Shown piece after piece: positions 1-10,351 of a DNA stretch of 64,000 bases. The notes beneath the pieces were generated by a model. It had not been told where the DNA came from. It saw only the letters and a list, made by a program, of their open reading frames with translations, and searched no databases. Each line of letters opens with the position of its first letter. The first letter of the stretch is position 1. A program made the translations under genes and the position numbers. Origin of the DNA: Acanthosepion esculentum (Eukaryota > Mollusca > Cephalopoda > Sepiida > Sepiidae); the NCBI GenBank assembly GCA_964036315.1, contig OZ038478.1:145502565-145566564 (forward strand), written 5' to 3'.

Positions 1-504
1 AACACCAGTGTACGAATATAAATTACTTTAAATATTTACATTTATGTACACGAAATATCTACGTGCGTATATCTACAAATACATATACACGAGATCGTAT
101 ACGTTATATCTTTGGCTGGTGGCGTATTTTTGAAAGACCATTCATGGGAGAATATATCATAAATTTCTATATATCAAAACAATGTTAGTCAAATGAAAAC
201 AAATGGGAAAAAAAGATCTGTGTAACGTGTCTCGTCCTCTCGGACTTCTAAATTAATGTTTTTGTTCATGGAATTATGAGACTCTATCGTTCTGTGATGG
301 AATGATATATGTGTATGAAAGGGTAGGATATACTAAATGAAATCGTCCAGGCTACGTGCCGAGACACGTCTAAAAAATAATAAAAAATTTAAATTTCAGC
401 TTTTCAATATCTTCAATGTTTCCTGTCGATGTATAAGTATAATCGACGTTTGCGTTTTTTATATATTCGCATATTCCATTTCCTGTATATCAGTCCGACA
501 AAGC
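1..504. other. unassigned AT-rich start of window
   Basis: No gene is recognised here. A short stretch at about 205-262 (CGTCCTCTCGGACTTCT) resembles the segment beside the Penelope-like fragment at 43.95 kb and may be an older copy, but it is too decayed to call. Short open frames in this stretch have no recognisable domain. Confidence 0.4.
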
Positions 505-1075
505 CAAAATGGCAGCTGATGAACAAAACGACCTCAAGACCGTCGTTAACTGGGATAAAAATAGTTGGTTAATGTTAACGCCTTCAACAGTAAACTTCTC
601 TCCATTAATCATCTGAGAGACCTTTCTCTGCCTTCCATCCGCATGGCTGATGCTATCCTCCATGAAAGCGACTCATTGCGCCTTCTCGGGCTAACCTTCT
701 CAGCTGATATCATGTGGAAAGACGGAATTATTAACACACTTATTAAATCAATATAATTCCATTGTTAGGTCAGCTGCTAAAAAAGCCGGTTCACTATATG
801 CCGGGCGAGACAATTGTTCTCTCCGGAATCTGTCTTTTATATCTATAAGTCTACCATTCGTCCATGCTTAGCATATTGCTGCCATCTATGGTCCGGTGCC
901 CCTGCTATTTACTTGGATATCCTTGATATGATCCAAAGAAGAATCAGCAATATTATTGGTCCTGATATGGCAGCTCAGCTTCAGTCACTTGCCAGCAGCC
1001 GTGAGGTTGCCACTCCGTGCCTTTTTTATAAATATTTTTATAGTAACTGTTCGGATTGTGCTTGGGGTGATACCG

Positions 1076-1080
<5 letters not shown>
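505..1080 (+). pseudogene. CR1/jockey-like LINE, C-terminal fragment with internal deletion
   Basis: Broken 3' end of a non-LTR retrotransposon of the apurinic-endonuclease type. Reading in shifting frames gives NSSKLLSINHLRD, SLRLLGLTFSADI, KSTIRPCLAYCCHLW and RRISNIIGPD, which line up with the better copy at 61.92-62.64 kb (KTKLLSINHHKD, SLRLLGLTLSADL, KSTIRPCMEYCCHIW, RRICNVIGPD). This is the conserved region after the reverse transcriptase palm. After FYKYFYSN the copy jumps directly to the family's 3' terminus (CTTGGGGTGATACCGATTAA at about 1061-1080), so roughly 440 bp present in the 62 kb copy is missing. A frameshift separates the two halves near 750-815. The element ends against a (TA)n array. 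It is not functional. The clade name is inferred from motif style. Confidence 0.8.

Positions 1081-1120
<40 letters not shown>
1081..1120. repeat. (TA)n microsatellite
   Basis: An uninterrupted TA dinucleotide run abuts the 3' terminus of the preceding LINE fragment and may have grown from its tail or its target site. Confidence 0.95.
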
Positions 1121-1123
<3 letters not shown>

Positions 1124-1897
1124 CCATCAGCAAAAATATTACTTTAATCCAGAGATATAAAACGCAAGCGCCAGCTATAAATACACCGACAGAAAACACT
1201 GAATATGTTGGAACACCGGAATGTAAAACATGTTAAATTATTATTATTATGATTGTTTTTAGAGAAGCATGCGCATGTAGCCTAACCGATTTCATTTAGT
1301 ATTTCCCCCTCCTCCTCCTCTTGCTAGACATATAATTACATCAACTAAAAATTACTTTAGTCCAATGACGTCCTTCTCGTGGTCGAAGCGCGTTACACAG
1401 AATTATTTCCACTATGTCCTACATAAAACTATTTATACCATTACACTGCGTCACTTTCAAAATTATACTGACTGGAATGCACCATGAATTCTTTATTTCT
1501 TCTTCTAACAGTCACAATGAATTCAAAAAATGTTTAAAACTTAATTCCGAGCTGCGCTTCACGTCGTCTCTGAGACGCTTTGACTGTTTCTACTCTTGCT
1601 GCCGTCTGACTGCTTTCACACGTATTTTACACAGTATTTTTATACAGTATTTTTTACACGGATTCAATTGTGCTATTATTGTCACGACTTAAACCGCCAT
1701 GTTACAAAATGTCCACAGATTTGACAAGATCCTGATATATTTCAAGATGTTTGCTTTTAATGCTGACCCAGGTATTATTTTGTTGTTATTATTATCTTTT
1801 ATTTTCTCTTCAGTAAAATTCATTATTACGGTCATTATGAAAGACCTAAGGTAAGGTAGTAAATTAGCCATTCTATCTGCACAAATTTTGATGTCAA
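1121..1897. other. unassigned sequence
   Basis: No recognisable coding or repeat homology. There is a short CTC/CCT-rich run at about 1305-1325. An open frame at 1414-1692 has ordinary composition but no domain I can name, and I do not support it as a gene. Confidence 0.4.

Positions 1898-1954
<57 letters not shown>
1898..1954. repeat. (ATT)n array, 3' tail of family B LINE
   Basis: About 19 ATT units. Read on the minus strand this is an (AAT)n tail that directly follows the 3' untranslated end of the family B fragment at 1955-2118, so it is probably the retrotransposon tail or its target microsatellite. Confidence 0.85.
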
Positions 1955-1956
<2 letters not shown>

Positions 1957-2118
1957 AAAAATATTTGTTTTATAATCACATGCCGGGTCATGACCAATGA
2001 CCTATGTTAAGCGAATTAAACAAAAGACAGTTATTAGCAAAAACGTAAATGAGCAAAACTCTGAGCAGAATATAGGCTGTTCTTTTTAGAACCATTTTGT
2101 TGGATTTTCTAGAGAGAT
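1955..2118 (-). pseudogene. R4-like LINE family B, 3' end fragment
   Basis: Minus-strand remnant of the last codons and 3' untranslated region of a LINE related to, but distinct from, the family A element next door. The end of the coding part reads like the PSL-EIQK stretch of family A, now with stops. The untranslated part contains the stem-loop at 1986-2002 and ends in ATGTGATTATAAAACAAAT before the (AAT)n tail. The same 3' region recurs at 21.66-21.75 kb. The fragment is severely 5' truncated and lies tandem to, and on the same strand as, the family A element. Confidence 0.7.
1986..2002 (-). promoter_or_regulatory. 3' stem-loop of family B LINE RNA
   Basis: On the minus strand a perfect 6-bp stem GGTCAT/ATGACC encloses the loop TGGTC, followed by CCGG. 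The position next to the tail suggests a signal for recognition of the RNA by its reverse transcriptase. That role is inference. The pairing is visible and is supported by the family A hairpin, which has a different but still complementary stem. Confidence 0.65.
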
Positions 2119-2173
2119 GGTTATTCTTCTTCTCCTTCTTATTTTTCTTCTTCTTCTTCTCATTCTTCTTCTT

Positions 2174-2244
<71 letters not shown>
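2119..2244. repeat. compound (TTC)n-(TTA)n array
   Basis: TTC/CTT units at about 2126-2200 grade into pure TTA units at about 2201-2244. On the minus strand the order is (AAT)n then (AAG)n, directly after the 3' end of the family A LINE, so the array begins as that element's tail. Confidence 0.9.
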
Positions 2245-2245
<1 letters not shown>

Positions 2246-3408
2246 TTATTTCCTTTGATATCTGGCGTTTACACATTTCTTTCCGGGTCCCGACCAGGGA
2301 CCTAAGGTTAGAAATGGCATCATGACACTTTCCACTGAAAAAAAAAAAAAAAAAAAAAATTACATAGATAAAGCCCTTCGTAAAGTGTGGGCTGTACTTG
2401 TCAGAACAATTTTTTGTATCTCTTTGAGGCATGGACTTCCAGGGATCCCTTCAATCAGCCTACTGGAATCTTTTCCAACCAGTCCAAGGGCTCCAACTAC
2501 AACAGGAATTGTTGATGTTCCCATGTGCCACATTTTTGAGATTTCGATTTCAAGGTCCTTGTATTTTGACAGTTTTTCGAATATCTTCAAAGACACATTG
2601 CAGTCTGCAGGGACTGCCATATCAATAAGGAGGCACTTATTTTGTTTGTGGTCTTTAATAACAATGTCTGGGCGGTTGGCTTTGATTGTTCTGTCAGTGT
2701 ATATTGTGTAGTCCCATAGAATTGTAACAGGTCCTATCTCCGTAACCGGGTCAGGGTGGTGTTCGTACCAATTTCTTCCAGTTTCCTTCCCATAGGAGTT
2801 GCAAATTTTCCAGTGCAGATATTGGCCCACTCTGTCATGCCGGTTTTTATATTCAGTGGATGCCAATATCGTGCAACCTGATATAAGATGATCAATGGTT
2901 TCTGGATATTTGTCACAGAATCTGCATCTTGGGCTAACACAGTATTTTAGTATATGTGCTTGATAATTCCTAGTTAACAAGCATTGGTCTTGTGCAGCAA
3001 TTATAAAACCCTCAGTTTCACCTTTCAACCCTGCACTACGTAGCCACTGATGGGTGCGGTTTTTGTCTACGTCTGCTTGTTTGGTACGGGCAGAGTATTG
3101 GCCATGGAGCGGTTTATTTTGCCATTGTTTCTTTATCTGGTCGGTCGCATTTGTCTTTGCATTTTTTAAAAAGTTTTTTGCAGCTTCAGCCGGTGTACAG
3201 TGATGTATTTGAATTTCTGTGCCCATTTGAAGCTCTTTTTTGAATTTTTCGGCTTCCTTTACTACAGAGTAGAGACACTTCCTACTTTCATGTTCCTTGA
3301 CACATACCATCATCCAGTCTTCTGTTTTTTCCAAGTATCTTTGGAGGCCAATTGTTGTACTTTTGTAGGATAGTTCTAGTTGAACTAGTCCTCTGCCTCC
3401 TTCGGATC
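2245..3408 (-). pseudogene. R4/Dong-like LINE family A copy 1: C-terminal zinc knuckle, endonuclease and 3' UTR
   Basis: This is the C-terminal part of the same gene as the next entry, displaced by a frameshift at 3408/3409. It reads open from about 3400 down to the stop at 2360. It contains a CCHC knuckle CRFCDKYPETIDHLISGC about 135 residues after the first Met at 3334, then a restriction-like endonuclease signature RPDIVI followed by LLIDMAVP about 230 residues in. It ends with EIQKIVLTSTAHTLRRALS. In R2/R4-type LINEs this nuclease nicks the DNA target to prime reverse transcription. The 3' untranslated part (2245-2359) carries an A-rich run, a stem-loop at 2286-2302 and a final AAAGGAAATAAAATAATAAT tail. 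The same C-terminus is found at 20.0-21.3 kb, about 85% similar by eye. Confidence 0.85.
2286..2302 (-). promoter_or_regulatory. 3' stem-loop of family A LINE RNA
   Basis: On the minus strand GGTCCC/GGGACC pair perfectly around the loop TGGTC, followed by CCGG. Family B has the same loop and flanks but the stem GGTCAT/ATGACC. Two stem positions on each side change together, which keeps pairing and argues for selection on RNA structure. Confidence 0.7.
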
Positions 3409-6090
3409 AGCTTTGGGATGATGCATGCGGTAGCAAGTGAGGAGCTTTCTCGTTTTGGCGTCCATTCGCTTAATTTCAGCTATGGTCCAGTTAAGTACAT
3501 TAAAGCTGTATTGCACCACAGGAACAGCTAAGGTGTTTATAGCTGATATTCGGTTTTTTGAGTTTAGCTCAGTATTTAGTACCAGGCGTACACGCCTGTA
3601 GTACTCCTTTCTTACCTTCTCTTTCATTTGGGAGTGTTGTATGCCATCTCCCTCACTAATTCCTAGGTACTTATAAGCTTCATCATGCTCCAATTCTCTA
3701 ATCTTCGTGGCAAAATCTAAATCTATTAAGGGTGCTTCTAAAATTCTACCTTTCTTAAATGTTACTTTAGCACATTTATCTAATCCGAAGCTCATGCATA
3801 TGTCGTCACTAAAGTATTTTACAATATTAAGTAGGCCCTTCAACTCATTGTCGTCTTTGGCAAAGAGTTTGAGATCATCCATGTATAGTAGGTGATTGAA
3901 TATGTTGTTATTTATTTTGTAGCCATAGCTACTGTTGTTCAGTTCATGCGTAAGAGGGAGTAAGGACAAACAAAACAGAAGTGGAGACAAAGAGTCTCCT
4001 TGAAAGATTCCACGTCGGATATTTAGTCGGTTGGATATGACAGTGCCCCTGGTGTGACTAAGGTATAGTTTGGTGTTCCACATTCCCATGCTGTGCTTAA
4101 GGAAATTTAATACCACAGGGGAGACTTTGTACATTTCCAAAGTCTTAAGGATCCAAGAATGTGGAACACTGTCAAAAGCTTTACGATAATCAATCCACGC
4201 TGCACTGAGATTTCTACGTCTGCTCCTGCAATTTTCCAGAATCATTTTATTTATTAGTAATTGGTCTTTGCAGCCATATGAACCCCTCCTGCATCCCTTC
4301 TGTTCCAGTGGAAGAATGTTGTTTGTTTCTAAAAAGGAGTAAGCACGGTTCGTCATGACAGACGTGATCAACTTATACGTTGTGGAGAGACATGTTATCG
4401 GTCGATAATTTTTCGGGTCATCTGTTTCATTTGTTTTTGGTATGAGGTATGTAATACCTTCAGTAATCCATTCCGGGATTTTATTGGGATTATTTACAAT
4501 CGTTGATAATGTTTCCGCAAGTATTTTGTGGATAGACGAGAGATGATAAAGCCAGAAATTGGGAACCTTGTCATTTCCCGGGGATTTCCATTTTTGCGAT
4601 TTCGTTAGAGCTTGCCTAACATCATCTGTGGATATATTTTCCCATTCTTGCAGAGGTGTATCCAACATTCGTTCTTCTTCACGCCGGATCCATTCAGCTT
4701 TAGGGTTATATTCTTTCGGGCTGCTCCAAATATTTTCCCAAAATATCTGTACAGTATCAATCGATGGTGGCCTTTCGACATGTATAGGTTTTTTTCCAAT
4801 TTCCCTGTAAAATTTCTTAAGGTCCGTTTGGAATATTTTATTTTGGCGATAGAACCTACAACGTTTTTCGTATCGCCTTGTTCTCTGTGCTTTTAGCTGA
4901 AGTTTCTGCTTCAGCATTTCCGTGGTTGGTGGAATGTCAAGTAGTGATTTAATTTTGTGTTTCCTCTTGATCTTTTTGCACTTGCGCGTGGAAATATTAG
5001 GGTTTCTGGTGAGCTCATCTAATATAGAAAGCTCACATCTGATTTGTTTTATTTCTCGTAACAATTTTGCTTTCCAAGCTGGTTCTCTACGTCTGTTAAC
5101 TTTATTTATAGTCTTGATCCCAAGCTTCAGAGTCGCTGCTAAAGCTGTTGCGTATATTACGTTGTTAATTTCTGTGATGTTTCCCGGTGGTTTATCTGTT
5201 AACAGTGTTTCCAGAGCAGCGTTGTATATTTTCACAATATGCTTGTTGGAATTCGTCATATGGATTTTGGGTAGCTGGTCTCTTTCTGACAACTGTATGA
5301 AAGTTACTTTGCTGAGTACTTGGATTACGTGGTTTTTCGCTTCGGTGATTTCCGCTTTGTGGTTTTCAAGGAATTCTAACATAATGTACCTGGAGTCATC
5401 TTCAGAAACATTGTCTGGAGAACTGCAGGTTGTGTTTAAGATAGAGTCTTTGATTTTATTTCCTGGTAGGTTATTTCGTATTTCATTTGTTTTAGTTTTT
5501 ACCTCATCCTCTGTCACACTACTTATATCTACATTCATCTCATTACATTTTGAGTGATGGATCATAGTATTTTGTCTTATATCTAATTTTATCCTATCTA
5601 TTTCTGTCTTTGAGAGTCTGTTGTTTCGCATAATGTCCCTACGGACATTAGAAAGCATGTTTGGATTGAGGTTAGGTCTTATATCCTTTCCCACCATACT
5701 TCTCCATATTTGGTATGTTTGATTGGTGTTCTTTGCTGGGGTTTCGAGAGTAGCGATGAAAGATGTTATGACTTGTCGATACTCTTCGCGGGTCCATTTA
5801 GTTCGTTTTCTTTTTATTAGTCGATTTGGTATTGAGTCACTTGATCCAAGGTTGGCAATAATCCGGTTTTGGTGACCTAGTGTCTCTTCGTTCGTGGAGG
5901 AGTTTGTTCCAGTAACAGATTTTTCGTCCTCAGACTGGTTCCTCTCTGAGGGACGCGGCCCTTGTTGACCCGGGTGACGACCGATCCGGTATGAAATTTC
6001 ATTCGTATTCGTTAAAATTGTTAGAGATTTGCGTTTTAACCTTGACCGCCAAGGGGATATTTTTTTTTTTTTTTTTTTTCGCTGGATGTC
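3385..6090 (-). pseudogene. R4/Dong-like LINE family A copy 1: Myb-like region and reverse transcriptase
   Basis: Main open frame of a site-preferring non-LTR retrotransposon. The first ATG is at 5697 (770 codons to the stop), but the frame stays open upstream to about 6090, adding some 120 codons that include KRTKWTREEYRQVITS, a Myb-like DNA-binding pattern. The real start is therefore probably further upstream or lost. The reverse transcriptase shows WKSPGNDKVPNFWLYHL, AWIDYRKAFDSVPH (catalytic Asp near residue 509 from the ATG), GIFQGDSLSPLLF, and YMDDLKLFA with the YMDD box at residues 605-608. The thumb region follows with KYLGISEGDG. The frame ends prematurely at 3385 because of a 25-bp deletion at 3408/3409 compared with the 21.2 kb copy. 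All visible palm motifs are intact. Assignment to the R4/Dong/Rex6 group rests on YMDDLKLF plus the endonuclease type and needs a tree. Confidence 0.85.
6061..6079. repeat. T19 homopolymer at upstream edge of family A LINE
   Basis: An A-run on the coding strand sits at the 5' side of the LINE frame. It may mark the tail of an older element into which this one inserted, or the 5' boundary. The frame reads through it as poly-Lys. Confidence 0.6.
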
Positions 6091-6091
6091 A

Positions 6092-6915
6092 GAGTAAACA
6101 GTTCGAAATTAAATGTGTCGATATAATGCTATATATATCTTTTAAACACTATTAATAAAATAAAATAAAGAAATATAAGATTATTAGAATAATTATTGTT
6201 ATAAATGTTGTTCTTATATATGTACCTCTGTGTGTGTATATATATATATTTAAATTATCATAAGTATAAAATAAAATTTTATTAATATTATTATTATTAC
6301 TATGGTTGCTGTTATTATTCTTGTTGTCGCTTAAAAAAATTAACGATAAAAATAGACAAATTGACTAGAAGTAAAAACGCAACAAAATAACGTTATAACA
6401 GGAACGCATTTACAATAAAATTGAAATTACGTTACTTAGCAAATAAAAAAATAGGAAAATGTAAGGTATTAAAATTCATACTAAAGGTTATATAAGAAAC
6501 TTTCAATATAGCTAATAATAATAATAGATTTAAAAAAAAAAAAAAAGAATCGGCGGTAATGAGCTACTAGTCAAAGATAATCAAAATAAACATTAAAAAA
6601 AAAAAAAAAATAAAAAATAAAAAAAATAATATGCTTTCCACTAATTCCGAAAATTACGTCCACTTTCGTTAAAAGAAAAAGATAGAAAGAGAAAAAAAAA
6701 GAAGAAAAATCATTGAATACCACGACTAAAGATAGGTAAACATATACAATAAAATTATAAATTACATATATTAAATACTTTAAATGAAACTAAAAGATCA
6801 TAAACTAATAAACAAGTAAATATAATGAATGAAAAAACAAAAAAACAATCGATACTTTCCTTAAATCGCTTTCTTAGAGCTATGAAAAACACGTACGTTT
6901 ACTCCGACATCAGCG

Positions 6916-6958
<43 letters not shown>

Positions 6959-7254
6959 GTATTAGTATAAGTATTATTATTATTATTATTCACGCTAAAT
7001 TCCACATACTCGTGGATATTACTTAAGATAAATAGTGCCCAAACTTGGCGTTTTCAACATTCTTTTCTGTATTTCTTACTAAAAAAATACTGCTTCTTTT
7101 TTAGTAAGGATTTATGAAATCGTATGCAAAACCCGGCGATGTGCAATAGTTTAACTGTGCAAAACGTAAACTCGGTAAGTTGAATTCCTATTCTAATCTA
7201 ATATATTGCGTAAACTTTAATACAAATACAACTATGAAATGCATGCATTCATCT
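6092..7254. other. unassigned AT-rich stretch with small arrays
   Basis: Very A-rich on the plus strand, with homopolymer A runs near 6530 and 6600 and an (ATT)n array at about 6919-6990. No coding potential or recognised element. Confidence 0.5.
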
Positions 7255-7480
7255 TTCTTACTTCATCTGTGGTCTAAATAGTAGGGTAGACTGAGTTGTC
7301 TATCCTTAAGTGGCAGTCAGTTTCAGAGCACATTTCTGAATTCCAAACGGTAGAGAAGGCAACAGGAAACAACTCTTCTATATTTTTTTTCCAAAAATCA
7401 TGGCAGTTCATACATAATAAAGAAAAGGAATATGTCGAGGGACACGATTGCCTACGTTCGACAAGGATATGGCTTTAAAA
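7255..7480 (+). repeat. dispersed repeat G, copy 1
   Basis: Non-coding segment that resembles about 30.36-30.54 kb: shared order of GTCTAAATAG/GGTTAAATAG, a TCTGAATT block, GAGAAGGCAACAGGAAAC/GAGAAAACAACGGCAAAC, and a T-run followed by AAATCATGGCAGTTCATAC. Probably part of an abundant retroposon body or LINE 3' end. The identity is unknown. Confidence 0.45.
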
Positions 7481-8395
7481 AAAGCTATTATCGAAATGAC
7501 AATCAATTTCCAAATACTTTTCATTTTTTCAGAATATTTTCCTTTTAATATCGTTAATTAGTTTAATTATATATTTATATCTGCAAGCAGGCATAACTTT
7601 TCTCTTTTTTTAAATTGCATGTTTTTACTTCTTAATTAGATTTTTCCTTCATGAAGATGTTATTTTTTCCAGAATAAAACAATATCTGATTTTTTATGCT
7701 ACAAGGGATACCGGTTTTATAAAAATGAATCAGACAAACGTATAAAAATAACGGATATAAATACATATTAGATGCTAATGTTGCTAAATATTTCGAAGAT
7801 TATGTCTTGAATATTACAGGACATAAAGTCCTAACAAAATCATTCACACTTTATTGTTTATTGTCTACATCTTTATTAAAGTTACTTATTACCCTTCTGT
7901 TAATATTGTTTAATGTAAGCAAATCATGATGCTATGACTGAAAAAATATTTATTAGATAGGCAGGCGATAATGGCTCTCCACGGCCACTTTTTAATATGT
8001 AAACTTTGTATTACTATGACTATTCTTGGGAAAGATTGTGAAACGGCTTCCCGTTACCGTTTTCGCGTTTTTCAATACAAATTTTCAATTCTCCTATAAT
8101 GGTTTCCAGACTAGGCTAGAAAGTTCGATCGGTGCTGCTATATTATTGATAGGTGGAGAAGAAGAGTTTCCTTTCTCTAAGGCATATTCATGTCTTAGAG
8201 AAGAGAAACTTTTAATTCAAAACACTCGCGAGATTACCGGTAAAGAACTCAAACATATTTCTCAAGAAGGCTTAGCAATTTCCATGAAGAAGAATCTGTG
8301 AAAAGTCATGTCCTGGTGCAAAATTGCATTTAAGAAATACATATAGTAATTTATATGTTACTCACATTATTCATACATAAGTATACACACACACA
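7481..8395. other. unassigned; one orphan open frame
   Basis: Mostly AT-rich with no homology seen. The frame at 8026-8301 (91 codons, ATG start, containing GGEEEFPFSKAYSCLREE) has unusually mixed composition for this DNA but no domain, no splice context and no second copy here, so I list it only as a possible small or relic frame. Confidence 0.25.
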
Positions 8396-8402
8396 CGCAC
8401 AC

Positions 8403-8405
<3 letters not shown>

Positions 8406-8446
<41 letters not shown>
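8406..8446. repeat. (TA)n microsatellite
   Basis: Preceded by a short (CA)n run at about 8386-8402. It flanks the inverted-repeat element on its left side. Confidence 0.95.
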
Positions 8447-8451
<5 letters not shown>

Positions 8452-8495
8452 CATACATATTATGAAATGGATTAAGACCATTATTTTAATATATT

Positions 8496-8630
8496 TATTG
8501 TTTATACGTTATTTTTATAAATACAGATATTTCTCGAACATTCAGGCCGGTAAATGTTGTTAATACTGTTTATTATAAACAGACCATTTACTTAAATATT
8601 TTTATGCCTAAAAATAACGTATAAACAATA
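8496..8630. repeat. nested inverted repeat (hairpin or miniature element)
   Basis: Perfect 22-bp arms at 8496-8517 and 8609-8630 (core TTTATACGTTATTTTTA and its complement) enclose a second hairpin CTGTTTATTATAAACAG at 8566-8582 and a GTAAATG/CATTTAC pair around it. The whole lies between two long (TA)n arrays. It could be a miniature transposon or a cruciform-prone sequence. No transposase is present. Confidence 0.75.
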
Positions 8631-8640
8631 CATGCATACA

Positions 8641-8643
<3 letters not shown>

Positions 8644-8722
<79 letters not shown>
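8644..8722. repeat. (TA)n microsatellite
   Basis: Almost 80 bp of uninterrupted TA on the right side of the nested inverted repeat. Confidence 0.95.
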
Positions 8723-8726
<4 letters not shown>

Positions 8727-10095
8727 GCATCTGTATGTTAATTGTCTATCGCTGCAAACACAAAAATGCATATTAAAACTGAGATATAAATAAAATGTAT
8801 CTGTAAAACCAATATTAATAAAAGAATAGACATGTGGAAATTATGTTTTTTCAATGCGTTTCCTTCCTTGATTTGGCTTGATAATGTTTCACAAGGAATG
8901 TAACGCTTTGGGGCATTAATGGATTTCCTCTTATTACATATATGTATATATATATATATATATGCCTTTATGTGTGTTTGTATGCGTGTCCTTTTTTAAT
9001 ATAGTAGCCTACATATACCAACAAGCGCTAAGAATTATATTCACCCAGAAATAGTTCAACCTATACTTGTTAGCCATGCGGTGTTTTAAGTGAAGTAACC
9101 GCTTCTAATCTGTTATAAATACTAGAGGCAATATTTACCAGAAGTGTCCATACTTTCTAATTTGAAAGTCTGCTAAGTCCCGTAGAATCATTCCCACATT
9201 GAAAAGATATTTTTTGAATGTTAATTATTTCTTCTGCTTTTATTATGCTACTGTGATAAAATAACGCCTTCACGTTGTGATTAGTATTCTATTTTTGGAA
9301 AAATAACCAAACAGAAAATGTTTGGTATTGCTTGTGATGTGAAGAATCAATCTACCATTTTAAAAAATAAATAACAAGGACGATCTAATTTGTTAATTCG
9401 GTTAAAGGTAAAATGTATATCAATAGTCAACCTGGTTGTGAATGATGCAGGTGTTTTCATCATAGTCATTTTCCTTATTCTTATTGTTATTGCTAATATT
9501 GTTTTGTACTTGGTCCGTCTTTATTTTTACACTAGTAGTATTTAGTGGCTCTTGGTAGAGATCAAGTGATAGAATGTCTCCCCAATACATAAGAACCCTC
9601 CTCAATATTCCTGCTGATTTTTTGTAATATCTGGTTACAATTCTTGCTTCTAATGTTTTCACATGACACTTCGGGACTTTTCAACGAACACCATTTATGG
9701 GTGGGTACAATATCGACATTTACTTCTACAGCAAGATCCGGAGAGTTTCATATTATTTGAATTTGAATCTGTTTTTTCAGCTGGAAAGTTAACATGGACC
9801 GGGATTGAGGAATCCGTTTATTTTTTTCTATAGGAAAACTTCTAGCTTATGCTTACACCATTAATCTGCATCTTCAAACACGACTCGTTTGCACATTTCT
9901 CAGTGGATTACTGCTCCTACTCATCCATGTCTACTTTCATACTTCTGAAGTAATTTGTTGCCTTCACTTACCATATGATTGAGAGTTTCATATTGCAGTA
10001 GCGATTTCTTGGCTTGGGGAATGTGAAGCTTGATCCTAGTTTCGTTCTAATACATTTGTTCTCTTGTTAGGCTAGTTGATTTTCTATATGTCAAC
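8723..10095. other. unassigned sequence
   Basis: No recognised gene or element. It contains a short (TA)n at about 8938-8962 and a minus-strand frame at 9420-9662 without a domain. The phrase GAGAGTTTCATATT recurs at about 9736 and 9981, which may reflect a local duplication, but nothing more can be supported. Confidence 0.4.
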
Positions 10096-10099
10096 ATTT

Positions 10100-10190
10100 G
10101 CTGAGTTATTTAATGTAAGATATTGTATAGAGCACCTAGTGAGGATCAAACTCACTACTCAGTCATAATGGTCAACCAGACTACCCTCGC
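10100..10190 (-). repeat. tRNA-like SINE head, fragment
   Basis: On the minus strand GGTAGTCTGGTTGACC and TTTGATCCTCACTAGGTGCT match a segment at 29.97-30.04 kb (GCTAGTCTGCTTAACC, TTTTGATCCTCACTGTGTGC). The GATCC block lies where a tRNA-derived SINE would have its B box. Only the head is visible. Confidence 0.5.
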
Positions 10191-10351
10191 TAAACATTAT
10201 ACCATGCCGAATATTACACTATTTTTGTTGTCAGGAGAGGTTTTACACTTTAGAACTCTTATGCTAACTATTGGAGAGCATACAGTTTTACATTTTAAAA
10301 TATATTTCTTAGGCTAGCAGAAGTTATTATAGCAAAGCAAAGTTCAGTTGT

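Noticed and set aside
205..262. Fifth hammerhead-like relic near the window start
   Set aside because: Only a stem-loop AGTCC-GAGA-GGACGAGAC is recognisable. The first core strand is absent.
4922..5557. 211-codon plus-strand frame rich in Leu, Ser and Val
   Set aside because: It is the antisense shadow of the R4-like LINE reverse transcriptase gene on the minus strand.
8026..8301. 91-codon frame as a real small gene
   Set aside because: No domain, no second copy and no transcription signals I can defend. Kept only as a note in the stretch description.
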